A stretch of DNA of 64,000 bases from CAKSQF01 sp964568425 (GTDB taxonomy: Bacteria; Bacillota; Clostridia; Oscillospirales; CAG-272). Position numbers and translations under genes: made by a program. The stretch covers positions 1 through 64,000 of the forward strand of contig CAZMPO010000012.1 of NCBI GenBank assembly GCA_964568425.1, written 5' to 3'. Positions 52,206-60,563 of this stretch are shown here, piece after piece. The notes under the pieces were generated by a model, which ran no database searches, was not told the origin of the DNA, and saw only the letters and a list, made by a program, of their open reading frames with translations. Numbering within the stretch: the first letter of the stretch is position 1; each line of letters begins with the position of its first letter.

Positions 52206-52221
52206 TCACAAGATATTGTGC
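52206..52221. promoter_or_regulatory. NrdR box 1 (candidate)
   Basis: TCACAAGATATTGTGC: CACAA-N4-TTGTG palindrome close to the 16-base NrdR consensus acaCwAtATaTwGtgt. It lies upstream of the nrdG-nrdD promoter, 28 bases from its -35. Confidence 0.75.
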
Positions 52222-52237
52222 CGCGCGTTTTTTGCAG

Positions 52238-52253
52238 ACACAACATCTTGTGG
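52238..52253. promoter_or_regulatory. NrdR box 2 (candidate)
   Basis: ACACAACATCTTGTGG: second CACAA-N4-TTGTG palindrome. The two 16-base boxes are separated by 16 bases (32 bases start to start, three helical turns), the usual NrdR arrangement. Confidence 0.75.
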
Positions 52254-52337
52254 TAGGCAACTATTTGTGAAGAATGCCGAAAATCGGATGTTTTGTTTGA
52301 TTTTTATATGTTTTTTGCATTAAAGAAACAAAAAGGC

Positions 52338-52366
52338 TTGACAAATCGATCGCAAAGTGATATACT
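52338..52366 (+). promoter_or_regulatory. Promoter of the TRIC-like gene
   Basis: TTGACA (52338-52343), a 17-base spacer and TATACT (52361-52366), divergent from the nrd promoter. Confidence 0.85.
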
Positions 52367-52399
52367 GTCAAGGCTGAAAACAACAAAAGGAGCCTCACT

Positions 52400-53062
52400 T
52401 TGGTCAACACGGTAATATTTATTCTCGAATGCTTCGGTGCGATCGCGTTCGCTCTCTCGGGTATCGTCGTCTCGGTTGAACGTGAGATAGATCCCGTCGG
52501 TGCATTTGTCGTTTCATTCATCACCGCTTACGGAGGCGGAATAATACGCGACCTTCTACTCGGAATAACGCCGCCTGCGGTATTTTGCCCGGGGCAGACG
52601 AGATTTTCCGCCCTCCTGTCGGTCGGCATCGCGATGGTGGTCTATCTTTTCGCCTATTTCAGAAGGACGTCTCCCTTGATCGGAAAGATCAAAAACGACC
52701 TGCTTTTCTATATTCTTGACGCCATCGGTCTGTCGATCTTCTGCGTGTCGGGTGCGACAACGGCGATAAATGTCGGATATGCCGATAATTTTCTGCTTGT
52801 CATCGCGTGCGGCGTCGTCAGCGGATGCGGCGGCGGCGTGCTTCGCGATATCTTCACAAGCCGCGTTCCGCTCGTCTTTCGCAAACACATATATGTTCTG
52901 CCCGCGCTGATCGGCACGGTTGTATATATTCTGCTCTGCGGATGCATGCCGCAAACGCCTGCGGCGGTGATCGGCATCCTGCTGATAATCGGCATACGGA
53001 TACTCGCCATACGCTTCAAATGGAATCTGCCGATACCTCACGGCAAAGAAAATACCAAATAA
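52400..53062 (+). CDS. TRIC-type channel family membrane protein (UPF0126/YicG-like)
   Basis: 220 residues with about seven membrane segments in two similar halves. Typical repeats FGAIAFALSGIVVSVE and IGLSIFCVSGATTAI match the UPF0126 family, related to trimeric intracellular cation channels. Some members have been linked to transport of small amino acids, but the substrate here is open. Start codon is TTG at 52400 with AAAGGAG seven bases upstream. Confidence 0.88.
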   Translation: MVNTVIFILECFGAIAFALSGIVVSVEREIDPVGAFVVSFITAYGGGIIRDLLLGITPPAVFCPGQTRFSALLSVGIAMVVYLFAYFRRTSPLIGKIKNDLLFYILDAIGLSIFCVSGATTAINVGYADNFLLVIACGVVSGCGGGVLRDIFTSRVPLVFRKHIYVLPALIGTVVYILLCGCMPQTPAAVIGILLIIGIRILAIRFKWNLPIPHGKENTK

Positions 53063-53065
53063 CAT

Positions 53066-53097
53066 TTTACGCCGACGGTTCTTCCCGTCGGCGTAAA
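53066..53097. terminator. Bidirectional terminator between the TRIC-like gene and yajC
   Basis: Stem TTTACGCCGACGG / CCGTCGGCGTAAA with a six-base loop, between convergent genes. Confidence 0.9.
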
Positions 53098-53106
53098 TGA
53101 TCTATA

Positions 53107-53559
53107 TTATTTGTCTTTCTTCTCTTTGCTCTTGAAAAATCCCTTTTTTGCGGGCTTTTCGGCATCATCGGCGGTCTTTTCGGTGTTTTCGCTCTTCTCC
53201 TCGGTCTTGGGCGCTTCGGTCGCGACAACGCCGTTTGCGACAGCCGCAGGGACATCGACGCATCTGATCGCCGATTTGAGAATACGTATTCTCGTGCGGT
53301 CTCTGCCGGTCTCGATCATGCAGGTCTCGTCTTTTATGCTTACGATCTTGCCGATGATACCGCCGATGGTCGTGATCTCGTCACCGACCTGGAGGTTGTT
53401 GCGCATCTCGTTGGTTTCCTTCTCCTGCTTGCGCTGGGGACGGATCATGAAGAAATACATTGCCGCAATGAGTGCGACCATCATAATGATCATTGTCCAG
53501 CCGCCACCGCCTGCGTTTGCTTCGTCGGCAAGGACGTAAAAATAGTTCATGTAAGACAT
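53107..53559 (-). CDS. yajC: YajC, accessory subunit of the Sec translocase
   Basis: 150 residues: one N-terminal membrane segment (about 22-38), FMIRPQRKQEKE, then the conserved soluble domain with LQVGDEITTIGGIIGKI. YajC binds SecDF-YidC. A C-terminal tail of about 40 residues rich in Glu, Lys and Ala follows and is not part of the domain. SecD and SecF are not adjacent. It has its own promoter (TTGAAA-N17-TATAAT). Confidence 0.92.
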   Translation of the reverse strand: MSYMNYFYVLADEANAGGGGWTMIIMMVALIAAMYFFMIRPQRKQEKETNEMRNNLQVGDEITTIGGIIGKIVSIKDETCMIETGRDRTRIRILKSAIRCVDVPAAVANGVVATEAPKTEEKSENTEKTADDAEKPAKKGFFKSKEKKDK

Positions 53560-53602
53560 TTAGTCATCCTCTTTCGTTTTGTTAAAATTTGTTATCCCAT
53601 AC

Positions 53603-53631
53603 ATTATAAATGATAAACTCGCCGATTTCAA
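53603..53631 (-). promoter_or_regulatory. Promoter of yajC
   Basis: Minus-strand TTGAAA (53626-53631), a 17-base spacer and TATAAT (53603-53608). Confidence 0.82.
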
Positions 53632-53658
53632 TAGTTTTTTGAAAAATTCAATTATACT

Positions 53659-54243
53659 TTACAATTTTTGCGGAGAAAGATAATCATCTCTCGTTATCGC
53701 GCAGATCGAGATATCGCGATATTTGCCTTTTACGAACATGAGCGACCTTGCGGTTCCCTCATATGTCATGCCGATCTTCTCCATCACGCGGCGGCTGGCG
53801 GTATTTTCGACCATGTATCTTGCCTCTATCCTGTTCAGCCCGAGCTTTTCGAAACCGAATTTCAAAACGAGCCGTCCTGCCTCGGTCGCAAATCCGTGTC
53901 CCGCATATTTGGGATTTATGACATAGCCTATCTCGCCGACGCGGTTTTGCGTATCGATCCTCGTAAATCCGATCGTTCCTATCATGTGTGAGTCTTCCTT
54001 TGAAACTATCGCCCAATCGTGATAATCTCCCGCACGATAATGCTTGCAAACGACGCGAATGTATCCGCGCGTATATGCAAGGCTCGGGTGGGGTGACCAA
54101 AGAAGATATCTCGTCACGTCCTCACGTGACGAATAGTCGTGCATGTCGCATGCGTCACCGCGTCCGATCATGCGCAGAACAAGTCTTTTGGTCTCGAGCG
54201 TTGGTGGGGTGCGGAAAATACGCGAAATATCACTGCTGTTCAT
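53659..54243 (-). CDS. GNAT acetyltransferase, RimJ/RimL type
   Basis: 194 residues. Typical blocks TKRLVLRMI, the strand TIGFTRI, then GEIGYVINPKYAGHGFATEA carrying the acetyl-CoA pyrophosphate loop, and LGLNRIEARYMVENTASRRVMEKIGM. It should acetylate a protein N-terminus or a small molecule; the substrate is unclear. The ATG at 54243 was chosen because AAAGGATG precedes it; the longer frame has no site. Confidence 0.88.
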   Translation of the reverse strand: MNSSDISRIFRTPPTLETKRLVLRMIGRGDACDMHDYSSREDVTRYLLWSPHPSLAYTRGYIRVVCKHYRAGDYHDWAIVSKEDSHMIGTIGFTRIDTQNRVGEIGYVINPKYAGHGFATEAGRLVLKFGFEKLGLNRIEARYMVENTASRRVMEKIGMTYEGTARSLMFVKGKYRDISICAITRDDYLSPQKL

Positions 54244-54287
54244 TCGGAAGCTCATCCTTTCGGCGCATACATGTCGGCGCATGGTCT

Positions 54288-54316
54288 ATTATACAATTTT
54301 TTTCGAATAATTTCAA
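54288..54316 (-). promoter_or_regulatory. Promoter of the GNAT gene
   Basis: Minus-strand TTGAAA (54311-54316), a 17-base spacer and TATAAT (54288-54293). Confidence 0.82.
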
Positions 54317-54346
54317 GTTTTTTTACATAATTTTTCGTCAAAAATA

Positions 54347-54375
54347 TTGATTTTTTTTCAGATATGTAGTAGAAT
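54347..54375 (+). promoter_or_regulatory. Promoter of the membrane protein genes at 54430-55953
   Basis: TTGATT (54347-54352), a 17-base spacer and TAGAAT (54370-54375). Confidence 0.72.
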
Positions 54376-54429
54376 ATCCAAAGGCATACCGTCAAAGCCC
54401 AAAGCATACAATTGCCTTGGTGAAGATCG

Positions 54430-54918
54430 GTGAGAAACAAACGAAAGAAAACGATAAAAGCAGGTCATGTTGTCGTGTCGACGGCAGGGGTGATCGGATA
54501 TGTGTTCGGTATCCTGCTCTGTATTGTCATCGGGAGAGCCGGCATAAAGCTTGCAAGAGAGAGTGCTGACATCGATACGCTCTGTCACATCCTGCTTTGG
54601 CAAGCGATTTTCTTCATTATTATTCTAGCAAGCGGACATATCGGGCACAAGACTGCAATATGTGCGACGGCTTTGTTTATAAGGGGTGTGCTTGCGGGAT
54701 ATTCATCGACATATCTGCTCAGGATGCAAGCCGATCTGCTCTATTTTATGCACACCGCGGTGAGCGTGCTCGTCATGACGGCTTTGACATCGACGGCAAG
54801 GGTCACCACGGAAAAGCGGGGAGTCGAGCGTGCTGTATGCGTGTTTTTTCTCCTTGGCATCACACAGGCGGCAGTCATCGTTTTTTATCTTACAATACTC
54901 GCAATACTCGGCATATGA
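54430..54918 (+). CDS. Four-helix membrane protein (TIGR04086-like)
   Basis: 162 residues, GTG start at 54430, basic N-terminus (RNKRKKTIK) and four hydrophobic segments (about 14-34, 52-72, 78-95, 100-125, with a further one near 135-160). The size and layout resemble the small Firmicutes membrane family TIGR04086, which I recall as often near yajC; yajC is 870 bases away here. I do not recognise a catalytic motif. It is followed 24 bases later by a YesL-like gene. Confidence 0.6.
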   Translation: MRNKRKKTIKAGHVVVSTAGVIGYVFGILLCIVIGRAGIKLARESADIDTLCHILLWQAIFFIIILASGHIGHKTAICATALFIRGVLAGYSSTYLLRMQADLLYFMHTAVSVLVMTALTSTARVTTEKRGVERAVCVFFLLGITQAAVIVFYLTILAILGI

Positions 54919-54942
54919 CCGAAAAAGGAAAGAGGGCTGGCA

Positions 54943-55953
54943 TTGAAAAAGGACGATCGCGAGAGAGACTTTGAAGAGGAGTCTCCGAAAAAGCGAAAAA
55001 AATTCAATCTCTTCAACTTCTTTTATGAAAGAAGCGAAAAAAGGCGGCAGGATCTCGTATATGATCCGAATCACAAGAGGGATCTCCCTTTCTTTTTCAG
55101 GATGGCGTTTGACCACGCGTCGAACATATTGTATCTGAACCTGATGACGGTGCTCGGCAATTTTCCGATCTTCCTGATACTGCTCGTGTTCAGCGAAAAT
55201 CTGCATCTGAAAATGACCGCCCCCGCCGATCCGCTCTTTGCGCCGATCTACGGTGCGCTGCAGCTCTCGGCAGGCTCTCCCGCCACATCATCGCTCTACG
55301 GGCTTTACGGAGCGGCAGCCGATGTTTCGATATGGACACCGACAGTCTATGTTCTGTTCATCGTCGGAATTATTCTGCTTGCGCTGACTTTCGGTCCGGT
55401 CAATGTCGGGACGAGCTATATCCTGCGCAACATCGTCAAGGGCGAGCCCATCTTTTTGTGGAGCGATTTCTGGTACGCGATAAAGCGTAACAAAAAGCAG
55501 GAATTTGTTTTCGGCGCGCTTGATCTCGGATTTATGTTCCTGATAGCCTACGACATATATTTCTTCTATGTCAACTTCAATTATTCGGAACTTTCGAGCA
55601 TGTTCAGCATATTCTTCTGCCTCGGCATCTTTGTCGCCGTCATCTACTCGGTAATGCGCTACTATATCTATATAATGATGGTAACCTTCGATCTCTCGAT
55701 CAAGAAACTTTTGAAGAACGCGCTGATCTTTGCTGTAGTCGGCTTCAAACGCAACATCTGCGCATTCATCGGTATCGCGATCGTGATCGTCATTAATTTC
55801 ATGATAGCGGTACTGTATATGCCGATCGGCATCGTCCTGCCGCTGATCTTTACCATATCGCTCTGTTCGTTCATGGCGGCATACGCGGCATGGCCAAAGA
55901 TCAAAGAGATAATGATCGACCCGTATGAGGACGAAAACACCGAGGATGCCTGA
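54943..55953 (+). CDS. YesL-like (DUF624) membrane protein
   Basis: 336 residues, TTG start at 54943 after AAAGAGGGC. A charged cytoplasmic N-terminus of about 45 residues is followed by six to seven membrane segments; TFGPVNVGTSYILRNIVKGEPIFLWSDFW is the typical DUF624 block. Members occur next to sugar transporters and glycosidases, but their function is not known. The closest such genes here are beyond 57 kb. Co-transcribed with the preceding membrane protein. Confidence 0.8.
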   Translation: MKKDDRERDFEEESPKKRKKFNLFNFFYERSEKRRQDLVYDPNHKRDLPFFFRMAFDHASNILYLNLMTVLGNFPIFLILLVFSENLHLKMTAPADPLFAPIYGALQLSAGSPATSSLYGLYGAAADVSIWTPTVYVLFIVGIILLALTFGPVNVGTSYILRNIVKGEPIFLWSDFWYAIKRNKKQEFVFGALDLGFMFLIAYDIYFFYVNFNYSELSSMFSIFFCLGIFVAVIYSVMRYYIYIMMVTFDLSIKKLLKNALIFAVVGFKRNICAFIGIAIVIVINFMIAVLYMPIGIVLPLIFTISLCSFMAAYAAWPKIKEIMIDPYEDENTEDA

Positions 55954-56111
55954 CGAAAAATGCGAATATCCTGCAAAATTTTGTGTACAAAGAGTTAACT
56001 TTTTGTATAACCCCTTCCATTTTTGCCTGTTTTGTGGTATAAAATAAAGAGCGGTCCTTTCCGCGGACGAAATGATCAACTAAAGTACAAATAAAAGGAG
56101 ACAGTCCTAAA

Positions 56112-57680
56112 ATGAAAAAATCCATAAGGGCGGTGGCTCTTGCTGCCGCGATCATGCTCACTGCTTCGTCGCTCGTCGGATGCAGTGCCTACAAAAATCC
56201 CGAAAAATACATCACCATCCCCGGAAAGGGCGAGGTTGTAGTCAAGAATGCGGACATTAAGAAGGAATATGACGAAAACGTCGAAGAGATCCGAGAGGAC
56301 AACCGCGAGACCAACTACACTCTGCTTGAAAGCAAAGACGAGACCGTAAAAGACGGTGACAAAGTAAACATCTACTATGATGGCAAACCCTTTGACGAAA
56401 GTCTTAATCTCTCTGCAAGCACGCTCGAGGGCATGAAATATACCGAGGAGACCGAAAAGAAGGCAAACGAGGAGATCGAAGACGAGGATGACAAGGCACA
56501 TGGCTACGAGCTTGTTATCGGCTCCGGCTCTTTCATCAAGGAATATGTCGATTCATCCGACGCGTCCAAGAATACGGAGGGCTTTGAGGAACAGCTTATC
56601 GGCGCAAAAGCAGGCGACACTGTAAAGGGCATCAAGGTCACCTTCCCTGCCGATTATCAGACCACCGAGCTTCAGAAGGTCGTTGCCGAGTTCACCGTAA
56701 CTATCGTCAGCATCTCGCGTGCGCATGTCGAAGACGATTCTCAGATCACCGTAGGCTACGAGTTCACAAATCTGAACGAGACCGAGGACAAAGAGGACGA
56801 CAAGAAGGACGATACCGATGCTCAGGTCGAGGGTGACAACGACTCCAAGGACGAGGCCGAGACTCCCACCGAGACAAAGAAGTTCGAGGACATCTTCAAG
56901 AGCGGCACATTTACCTACGATTTTACCGATCTTGAGTCGAGCAAGGGCAAAAAGATCTTTGATTTCATTGAGATCGACAGCTACATCGATAACCTCAAGA
57001 AGGTAGCTCTTAACGACAGCTACATCGTAAAGGTCACTGTTCCCGACGATGCCGGTGATGCATACAAGGACTACAGGGGCAAAGAGATCGAAATGAAACT
57101 TACCGTAACCAAGATCGATCATCAGCCTGAATGGAATGACAAGTTCATCAAGAAATACACAAGCGGTCAGTACAAGACTGTTGCCGAATACGAGGAATAC
57201 GCAATGAAGGCACTCAAGCAGAGCAAGGCGTTTGAAGTGATCAGCGAAAAGGTCGTTGTCAACGAGTACCCCAAGAGCGAGCTTGAGTCGGCATACAAGA
57301 ATTACGTTTACCAGCTCGTATATTCCAAGCTCGGCAACAAGGATCCCGGAGATTTCACTCAGAAGGAGCTTGAAGAAAAGATCTCCGAGAGCGATTATCA
57401 GACCATTTACAACAGCGCGGCAGTAAGTGCTAAGGACTCGGTTAAGCAGAGACTCACTATCGAATACCTCTGCAACTACTTCGACATCTCCCTTTCCAAG
57501 AAGGAGTATAACGAAAAGCTGTCAAGCGAGCTGTCGAGCAACTTCTACAACTACTATCAGTACGGAATTTACGACGTAAACTCTCTTGAGAGCTACTACG
57601 GCAAGGATTATTTCGAGCTTCAGTTCAAGACCGAAAAGATGCTTGAAAAGATCACCGAATACGTAACATTCGAAGATTGA
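56112..57680 (+). CDS. Trigger-factor-like lipoprotein with peptidyl-prolyl isomerase domain
   Basis: 522 residues. Lipoprotein signal peptide with lipobox LVGC, acceptor Cys24. The middle has an FKBP-like domain (about 60-205, with VKDGDKVNIYYDGK and IGSGSFIKEYVD, and GAKAGDTVKGIKVTFPADY), interrupted and followed by a highly acidic low-complexity stretch at about 222-257. The C-terminal half resembles the helical chaperone region of trigger factor, ending in YYGKDYFELQFKTEKML. It should assist folding of exported proteins at the cell surface. Strong AAAGGAGA site, own terminator. Confidence 0.85.
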   Translation: MKKSIRAVALAAAIMLTASSLVGCSAYKNPEKYITIPGKGEVVVKNADIKKEYDENVEEIREDNRETNYTLLESKDETVKDGDKVNIYYDGKPFDESLNLSASTLEGMKYTEETEKKANEEIEDEDDKAHGYELVIGSGSFIKEYVDSSDASKNTEGFEEQLIGAKAGDTVKGIKVTFPADYQTTELQKVVAEFTVTIVSISRAHVEDDSQITVGYEFTNLNETEDKEDDKKDDTDAQVEGDNDSKDEAETPTETKKFEDIFKSGTFTYDFTDLESSKGKKIFDFIEIDSYIDNLKKVALNDSYIVKVTVPDDAGDAYKDYRGKEIEMKLTVTKIDHQPEWNDKFIKKYTSGQYKTVAEYEEYAMKALKQSKAFEVISEKVVVNEYPKSELESAYKNYVYQLVYSKLGNKDPGDFTQKELEEKISESDYQTIYNSAAVSAKDSVKQRLTIEYLCNYFDISLSKKEYNEKLSSELSSNFYNYYQYGIYDVNSLESYYGKDYFELQFKTEKMLEKITEYVTFED

Positions 57681-57694
57681 TCATAATTATAATA

Positions 57695-57730
57695 CGAGGA
57701 TGCCTCAAAAAGAGGCATCCTCGTTTTGTT
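57695..57730 (+). terminator. Terminator of the trigger-factor-like gene
   Basis: Stem CGAGGATGCCTC / GAGGCATCCTCG with a five-base loop, followed by TTTTGTTATT. Confidence 0.93.
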
Positions 57731-57763
57731 ATTATTCTATATCATATCGATGCTTACGGAAAG

Positions 57764-57790
57764 CAAAAAGCACGCCACTCGGCGTGCTTT

Positions 57791-57791
<1 letters not shown>
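57764..57791 (-). terminator. Terminator of tRNA-Thr
   Basis: Stem AAAAGCACGCC / GGCGTGCTTTT with a four-base loop directly after the tRNA 3' end on the minus strand, followed by T residues. Confidence 0.85.
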
Positions 57792-57866
<75 letters not shown>

Positions 57867-57884
57867 GTTTTTGTCAACATTGCA

Positions 57885-57913
57885 ATTATAGCACATTGTT
57901 TCGCTTTTGTCAA
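57885..57913 (-). promoter_or_regulatory. Promoter of tRNA-Thr
   Basis: Minus-strand TTGACA (57908-57913), a 17-base spacer and TATAAT (57885-57890) preceded by TGTGC, a full consensus promoter. Confidence 0.93.
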
Positions 57914-57943
57914 GTCTTTTTTGAAAAAAACTTAAAATATTTC

Positions 57944-57990
57944 AAAAATTCTCCTTCGGATCGCAAAAAGGCGGTCATCCGAAGGAGATC
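57944..57990 (-). terminator. Terminator of the GH36 gene
   Basis: Stem CTCCTTCGGAT / ATCCGAAGGAG with a 15-base loop, followed on the minus strand by AATTTTTG, 10 bases after the stop. Confidence 0.88.
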
Positions 57991-58000
57991 CTTGGCTATA

Positions 58001-59953
58001 TTACGAATTTACACGATATCTGTAGATCTTTGCCGAGCGTTTTTTATCGATGCGGATATCGACACCGCTCATAAGCTCCGACCCGAGAAGGGTACGATCC
58101 GGGTCAACACCGTCCACATCCCAAAGAGTGTACTCAGCATCGGGCAAGAGGTCACAAAGGGCAAACGAGCATGTTGTATAGGGAGAGTCTTCCCTTCTGA
58201 ACACCTGCAGAATACCGTCGCCCTGTTCGGGGCGATTGAACTGCACGGCGGACCACACATCAGTCTTATCCGAGACGATGGTCATCGGAAACATGTCGGC
58301 GGAGAAATAGGGTCGAAGTTCGAGATACTCATCGGCATGCTTTCTGAGCAGTTCGAGCTTTTCGGGATCGTCTCCGAAGCTATCGCGCGCCGAGAAGGTG
58401 TAGTTGGTCGTCATTGAGGAATCGTAAGCCGATCTTATGCGATATCCGTCATAAGGACGACCGCTTCCGCTCCCCGAGAAGGGCATCCACATGTTAAAGC
58501 TTAAGTGATGCGACTGAACGCCGATTATCGAGTAATTCGCGGGGCACTGCATATCGCTTCTCCAAAGAGGCATACTGCGGCGAAGCGTCTCGATATCGAT
58601 ACGCCGTCCGCCCGACGCACAGTTATCAATGATAAGCGAGGGATAGACCTCAAGAAGCGCGTCCCACAGCTTGTAAAGACCGCATATATGCTTGATCTCG
58701 GTGATACCGCGGCGGTGCTCGCCATCGGCAGAGCGCCAATATTCGAGCGGCTCGAAATTAAAGTCCTGACGCAGGCAATCTATGCCGATCTTATCGATCA
58801 GCGTACAAAGCGTCGTGAATATATACTGCCATGCGTCGGGATTTCCGAGGTCGAGCAGATTTGCGGGATTGTCCTTGCCGCCGATATGTATGAAGTACTC
58901 GGGATGCTCGAGGATGATCGGCGTACCCGAGATGACTCGCTCGGGTTCAAACCACAGCAGAAATTTCATTCCCGCATCGTGTATCTCTTTTGAAAGCTCA
59001 ACAAGACCATCGGGATGAACGGCGGGAGCGGGCGTCCAATCGCCGGTGTGCGACCACCAATCCCCTTCAAACTCATCGGGGGTCGGGAGGGTCGTCTCGC
59101 CGTACCAGCCGGCATCCATCCAAACATACTCGAACGGCAGCTTGGCATTCTTTATCGCCTTGACACGCAAAAGTGCCTCATCGGTCGTCATGCCGCCCCA
59201 TATACCCGCGCAAAAAGGGCCGTAGTCTCCCCTGCCCTCTCTGCCGATCAGCGAGAAATGCTCCTTGACAAGTCTGCGCCACTTATTGTGGGCGTGCGCG
59301 GCGTCGCCCTCGAAGAGCATGACCACCGCCGACGAGGTTCTGAAGCTCTCGCCCGGGAGAAGATAAAAATCGGTATCCGCAACCTTTGATCTGATCTTGA
59401 CCGTGTTTTCGGTGCGAGTTATGTCGGCATGCCATTGTCCGCTCCAGCCGACCGCGTAAAAGAGCCCGTGTCCGTCTCCGAGATCTATTCTGAAAAAAGG
59501 AGCATTAAGATCGGACGATCTGCCGCCACGGCACTCGTAGGATCGAGTCTCGTCCGCAAATATTCGCTCCTCCCTTGCCGAAAACTCGTAATTGTCCCAT
59601 ACCGAGCCCACGGGATTGTAAATAAGCATACCGCCGCTCTCGGGTATGTACGCGCCGCCGACGCGACGCTCGCATTTCGGCGCATCAAGCTCGAGGTCGC
59701 AGTCCCAAAGCTCGGTGACGACACCGGTCGGTGTATCGGAGGTGTTTTCGAAGTGATCAACGACCTCCCACGCGTCATATTTTTTGATATAGCTCAGTAT
59801 GCGTGTTACGCAAAGTCCGCCGCGCAGAGTGATCTTTGTTTCAATGCGATCCTCTTTTTTATCGGTCTCTGCCGACAATATCGCATCCTCATACGGTCTG
59901 CCGTCGTACAGAAACGACAGCTTGGTCTTGTCCGATATGTTTGTTATATCCAT
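58001..59953 (-). CDS. Glycoside hydrolase family 36 (alpha-galactosidase type)
   Basis: 650 residues, cytoplasmic. N-terminal beta-supersandwich (about 1-230), a TIM barrel with WMDAGWYG (277-284), WFEPERV (334-340), and the nucleophile Asp397 in CLRQDFN; acid/base Asp467 in WRSDMQ; C-terminal beta domain. Classical GH36 alpha-galactosidases have KWD at the nucleophile; RQD marks a different subgroup, so the specificity (alpha-galactose, alpha-N-acetylgalactosamine or other) is open. ATG at 59953 has AAAAGGAG upstream. Single-gene unit with promoter and terminator. Confidence 0.88.
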   Translation of the reverse strand: MDITNISDKTKLSFLYDGRPYEDAILSAETDKKEDRIETKITLRGGLCVTRILSYIKKYDAWEVVDHFENTSDTPTGVVTELWDCDLELDAPKCERRVGGAYIPESGGMLIYNPVGSVWDNYEFSAREERIFADETRSYECRGGRSSDLNAPFFRIDLGDGHGLFYAVGWSGQWHADITRTENTVKIRSKVADTDFYLLPGESFRTSSAVVMLFEGDAAHAHNKWRRLVKEHFSLIGREGRGDYGPFCAGIWGGMTTDEALLRVKAIKNAKLPFEYVWMDAGWYGETTLPTPDEFEGDWWSHTGDWTPAPAVHPDGLVELSKEIHDAGMKFLLWFEPERVISGTPIILEHPEYFIHIGGKDNPANLLDLGNPDAWQYIFTTLCTLIDKIGIDCLRQDFNFEPLEYWRSADGEHRRGITEIKHICGLYKLWDALLEVYPSLIIDNCASGGRRIDIETLRRSMPLWRSDMQCPANYSIIGVQSHHLSFNMWMPFSGSGSGRPYDGYRIRSAYDSSMTTNYTFSARDSFGDDPEKLELLRKHADEYLELRPYFSADMFPMTIVSDKTDVWSAVQFNRPEQGDGILQVFRREDSPYTTCSFALCDLLPDAEYTLWDVDGVDPDRTLLGSELMSGVDIRIDKKRSAKIYRYRVNS

Positions 59954-59990
59954 GGATATGTTCTCCTTTTAGAATGAGATCTCTGTAGAA

Positions 59991-60019
59991 GTTATACCAT
60001 ATCCTGTGCGATTTGTCAA
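59991..60019 (-). promoter_or_regulatory. Promoter of the GH36 gene
   Basis: Minus-strand TTGACA (60014-60019), a 17-base spacer and TATAAC (59991-59996) preceded by TATGG. Confidence 0.85.
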
Positions 60020-60047
60020 TACTGTTTTCAAAAAAAGTGAAGGAATA

Positions 60048-60084
60048 ACAAACGGGAGCCTTATTTCGAGACTCCCGTTTGTTA
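60048..60084 (-). terminator. Terminator of the DUF1540 gene
   Basis: Stem AACAAACGGGAG / CTCCCGTTTGTT with a 13-base loop just after the DUF1540 stop; T residues within and after the right arm. Confidence 0.78.
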
Positions 60085-60094
60085 TTGAGAATTA

Positions 60095-60289
60095 TCAGCC
60101 CTTCGGTACAAAAGAGCTGCAATCGGTGCATGCGACCTCGGTGGGATTTTGCTCGTGCGTTACCACGCGGATCGACTTAAGCGAGCAGTAGTTCTGCCCT
60201 CCGCAATGATTCTTGCATTCGGATACGGTACATTCAATGGCAGTGTTTGCCTTTTCGCGGCAATTGCAACCGAGATTTTTATCGTTCAT
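60095..60289 (-). CDS. DUF1540 small cysteine-rich protein
   Basis: 64 residues with eight cysteines. The C-terminal 45 residues show the DUF1540 pattern: CTVSECKNH, a second Cys in YCSLKSIRV, then TEVACTDCSSF. The N-terminal CNC pair is extra. Metal binding is likely from the Cys spacing; function is unknown for this family, which is widespread in Clostridia, sometimes in two copies per protein. ATG at 60289 follows GGAAGGG. Confidence 0.85.
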   Translation of the reverse strand: MNDKNLGCNCREKANTAIECTVSECKNHCGGQNYCSLKSIRVVTHEQNPTEVACTDCSSFVPKG

Positions 60290-60468
60290 AGGACACCCTT
60301 CCCGATCAAACGGTCAAAGCCGATGATCATTTGAATTTTTGATATTTGATATTTGCGACCTGCAAAAATGCACTTCGCTATGCTATTATCCCCGACACGA
60401 GGCGATCTATTCGTTGATCCCTGCGAATTACATCGAAAAAAGTTCACAAAAAAATCATGTCAAAGTGC

Positions 60469-60497
60469 TTGACAGGCGCGGTGATTATGAGTATAAT
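60469..60497 (+). promoter_or_regulatory. Promoter of marR and the ABC exporter
   Basis: TTGACA (60469-60474), a 17-base spacer and TATAAT (60492-60497): both hexamers are full consensus. Confidence 0.93.
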
Positions 60498-60502
60498 ATC
60501 GA

Positions 60503-60518
60503 TTAGTTTGGAAACTAA
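60503..60518. promoter_or_regulatory. MarR-type operator (candidate)
   Basis: TTAGTTTGGAAACTAA: seven-base inverted arms with a two-base centre, five bases downstream of the -10, at the transcription start. A repressor bound here would block initiation and give autoregulation. Confidence 0.75.
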
Positions 60519-60563
60519 CTATTTTTTGAATATTCGAATAAAGGATGAGAGGAGGCGCATATT

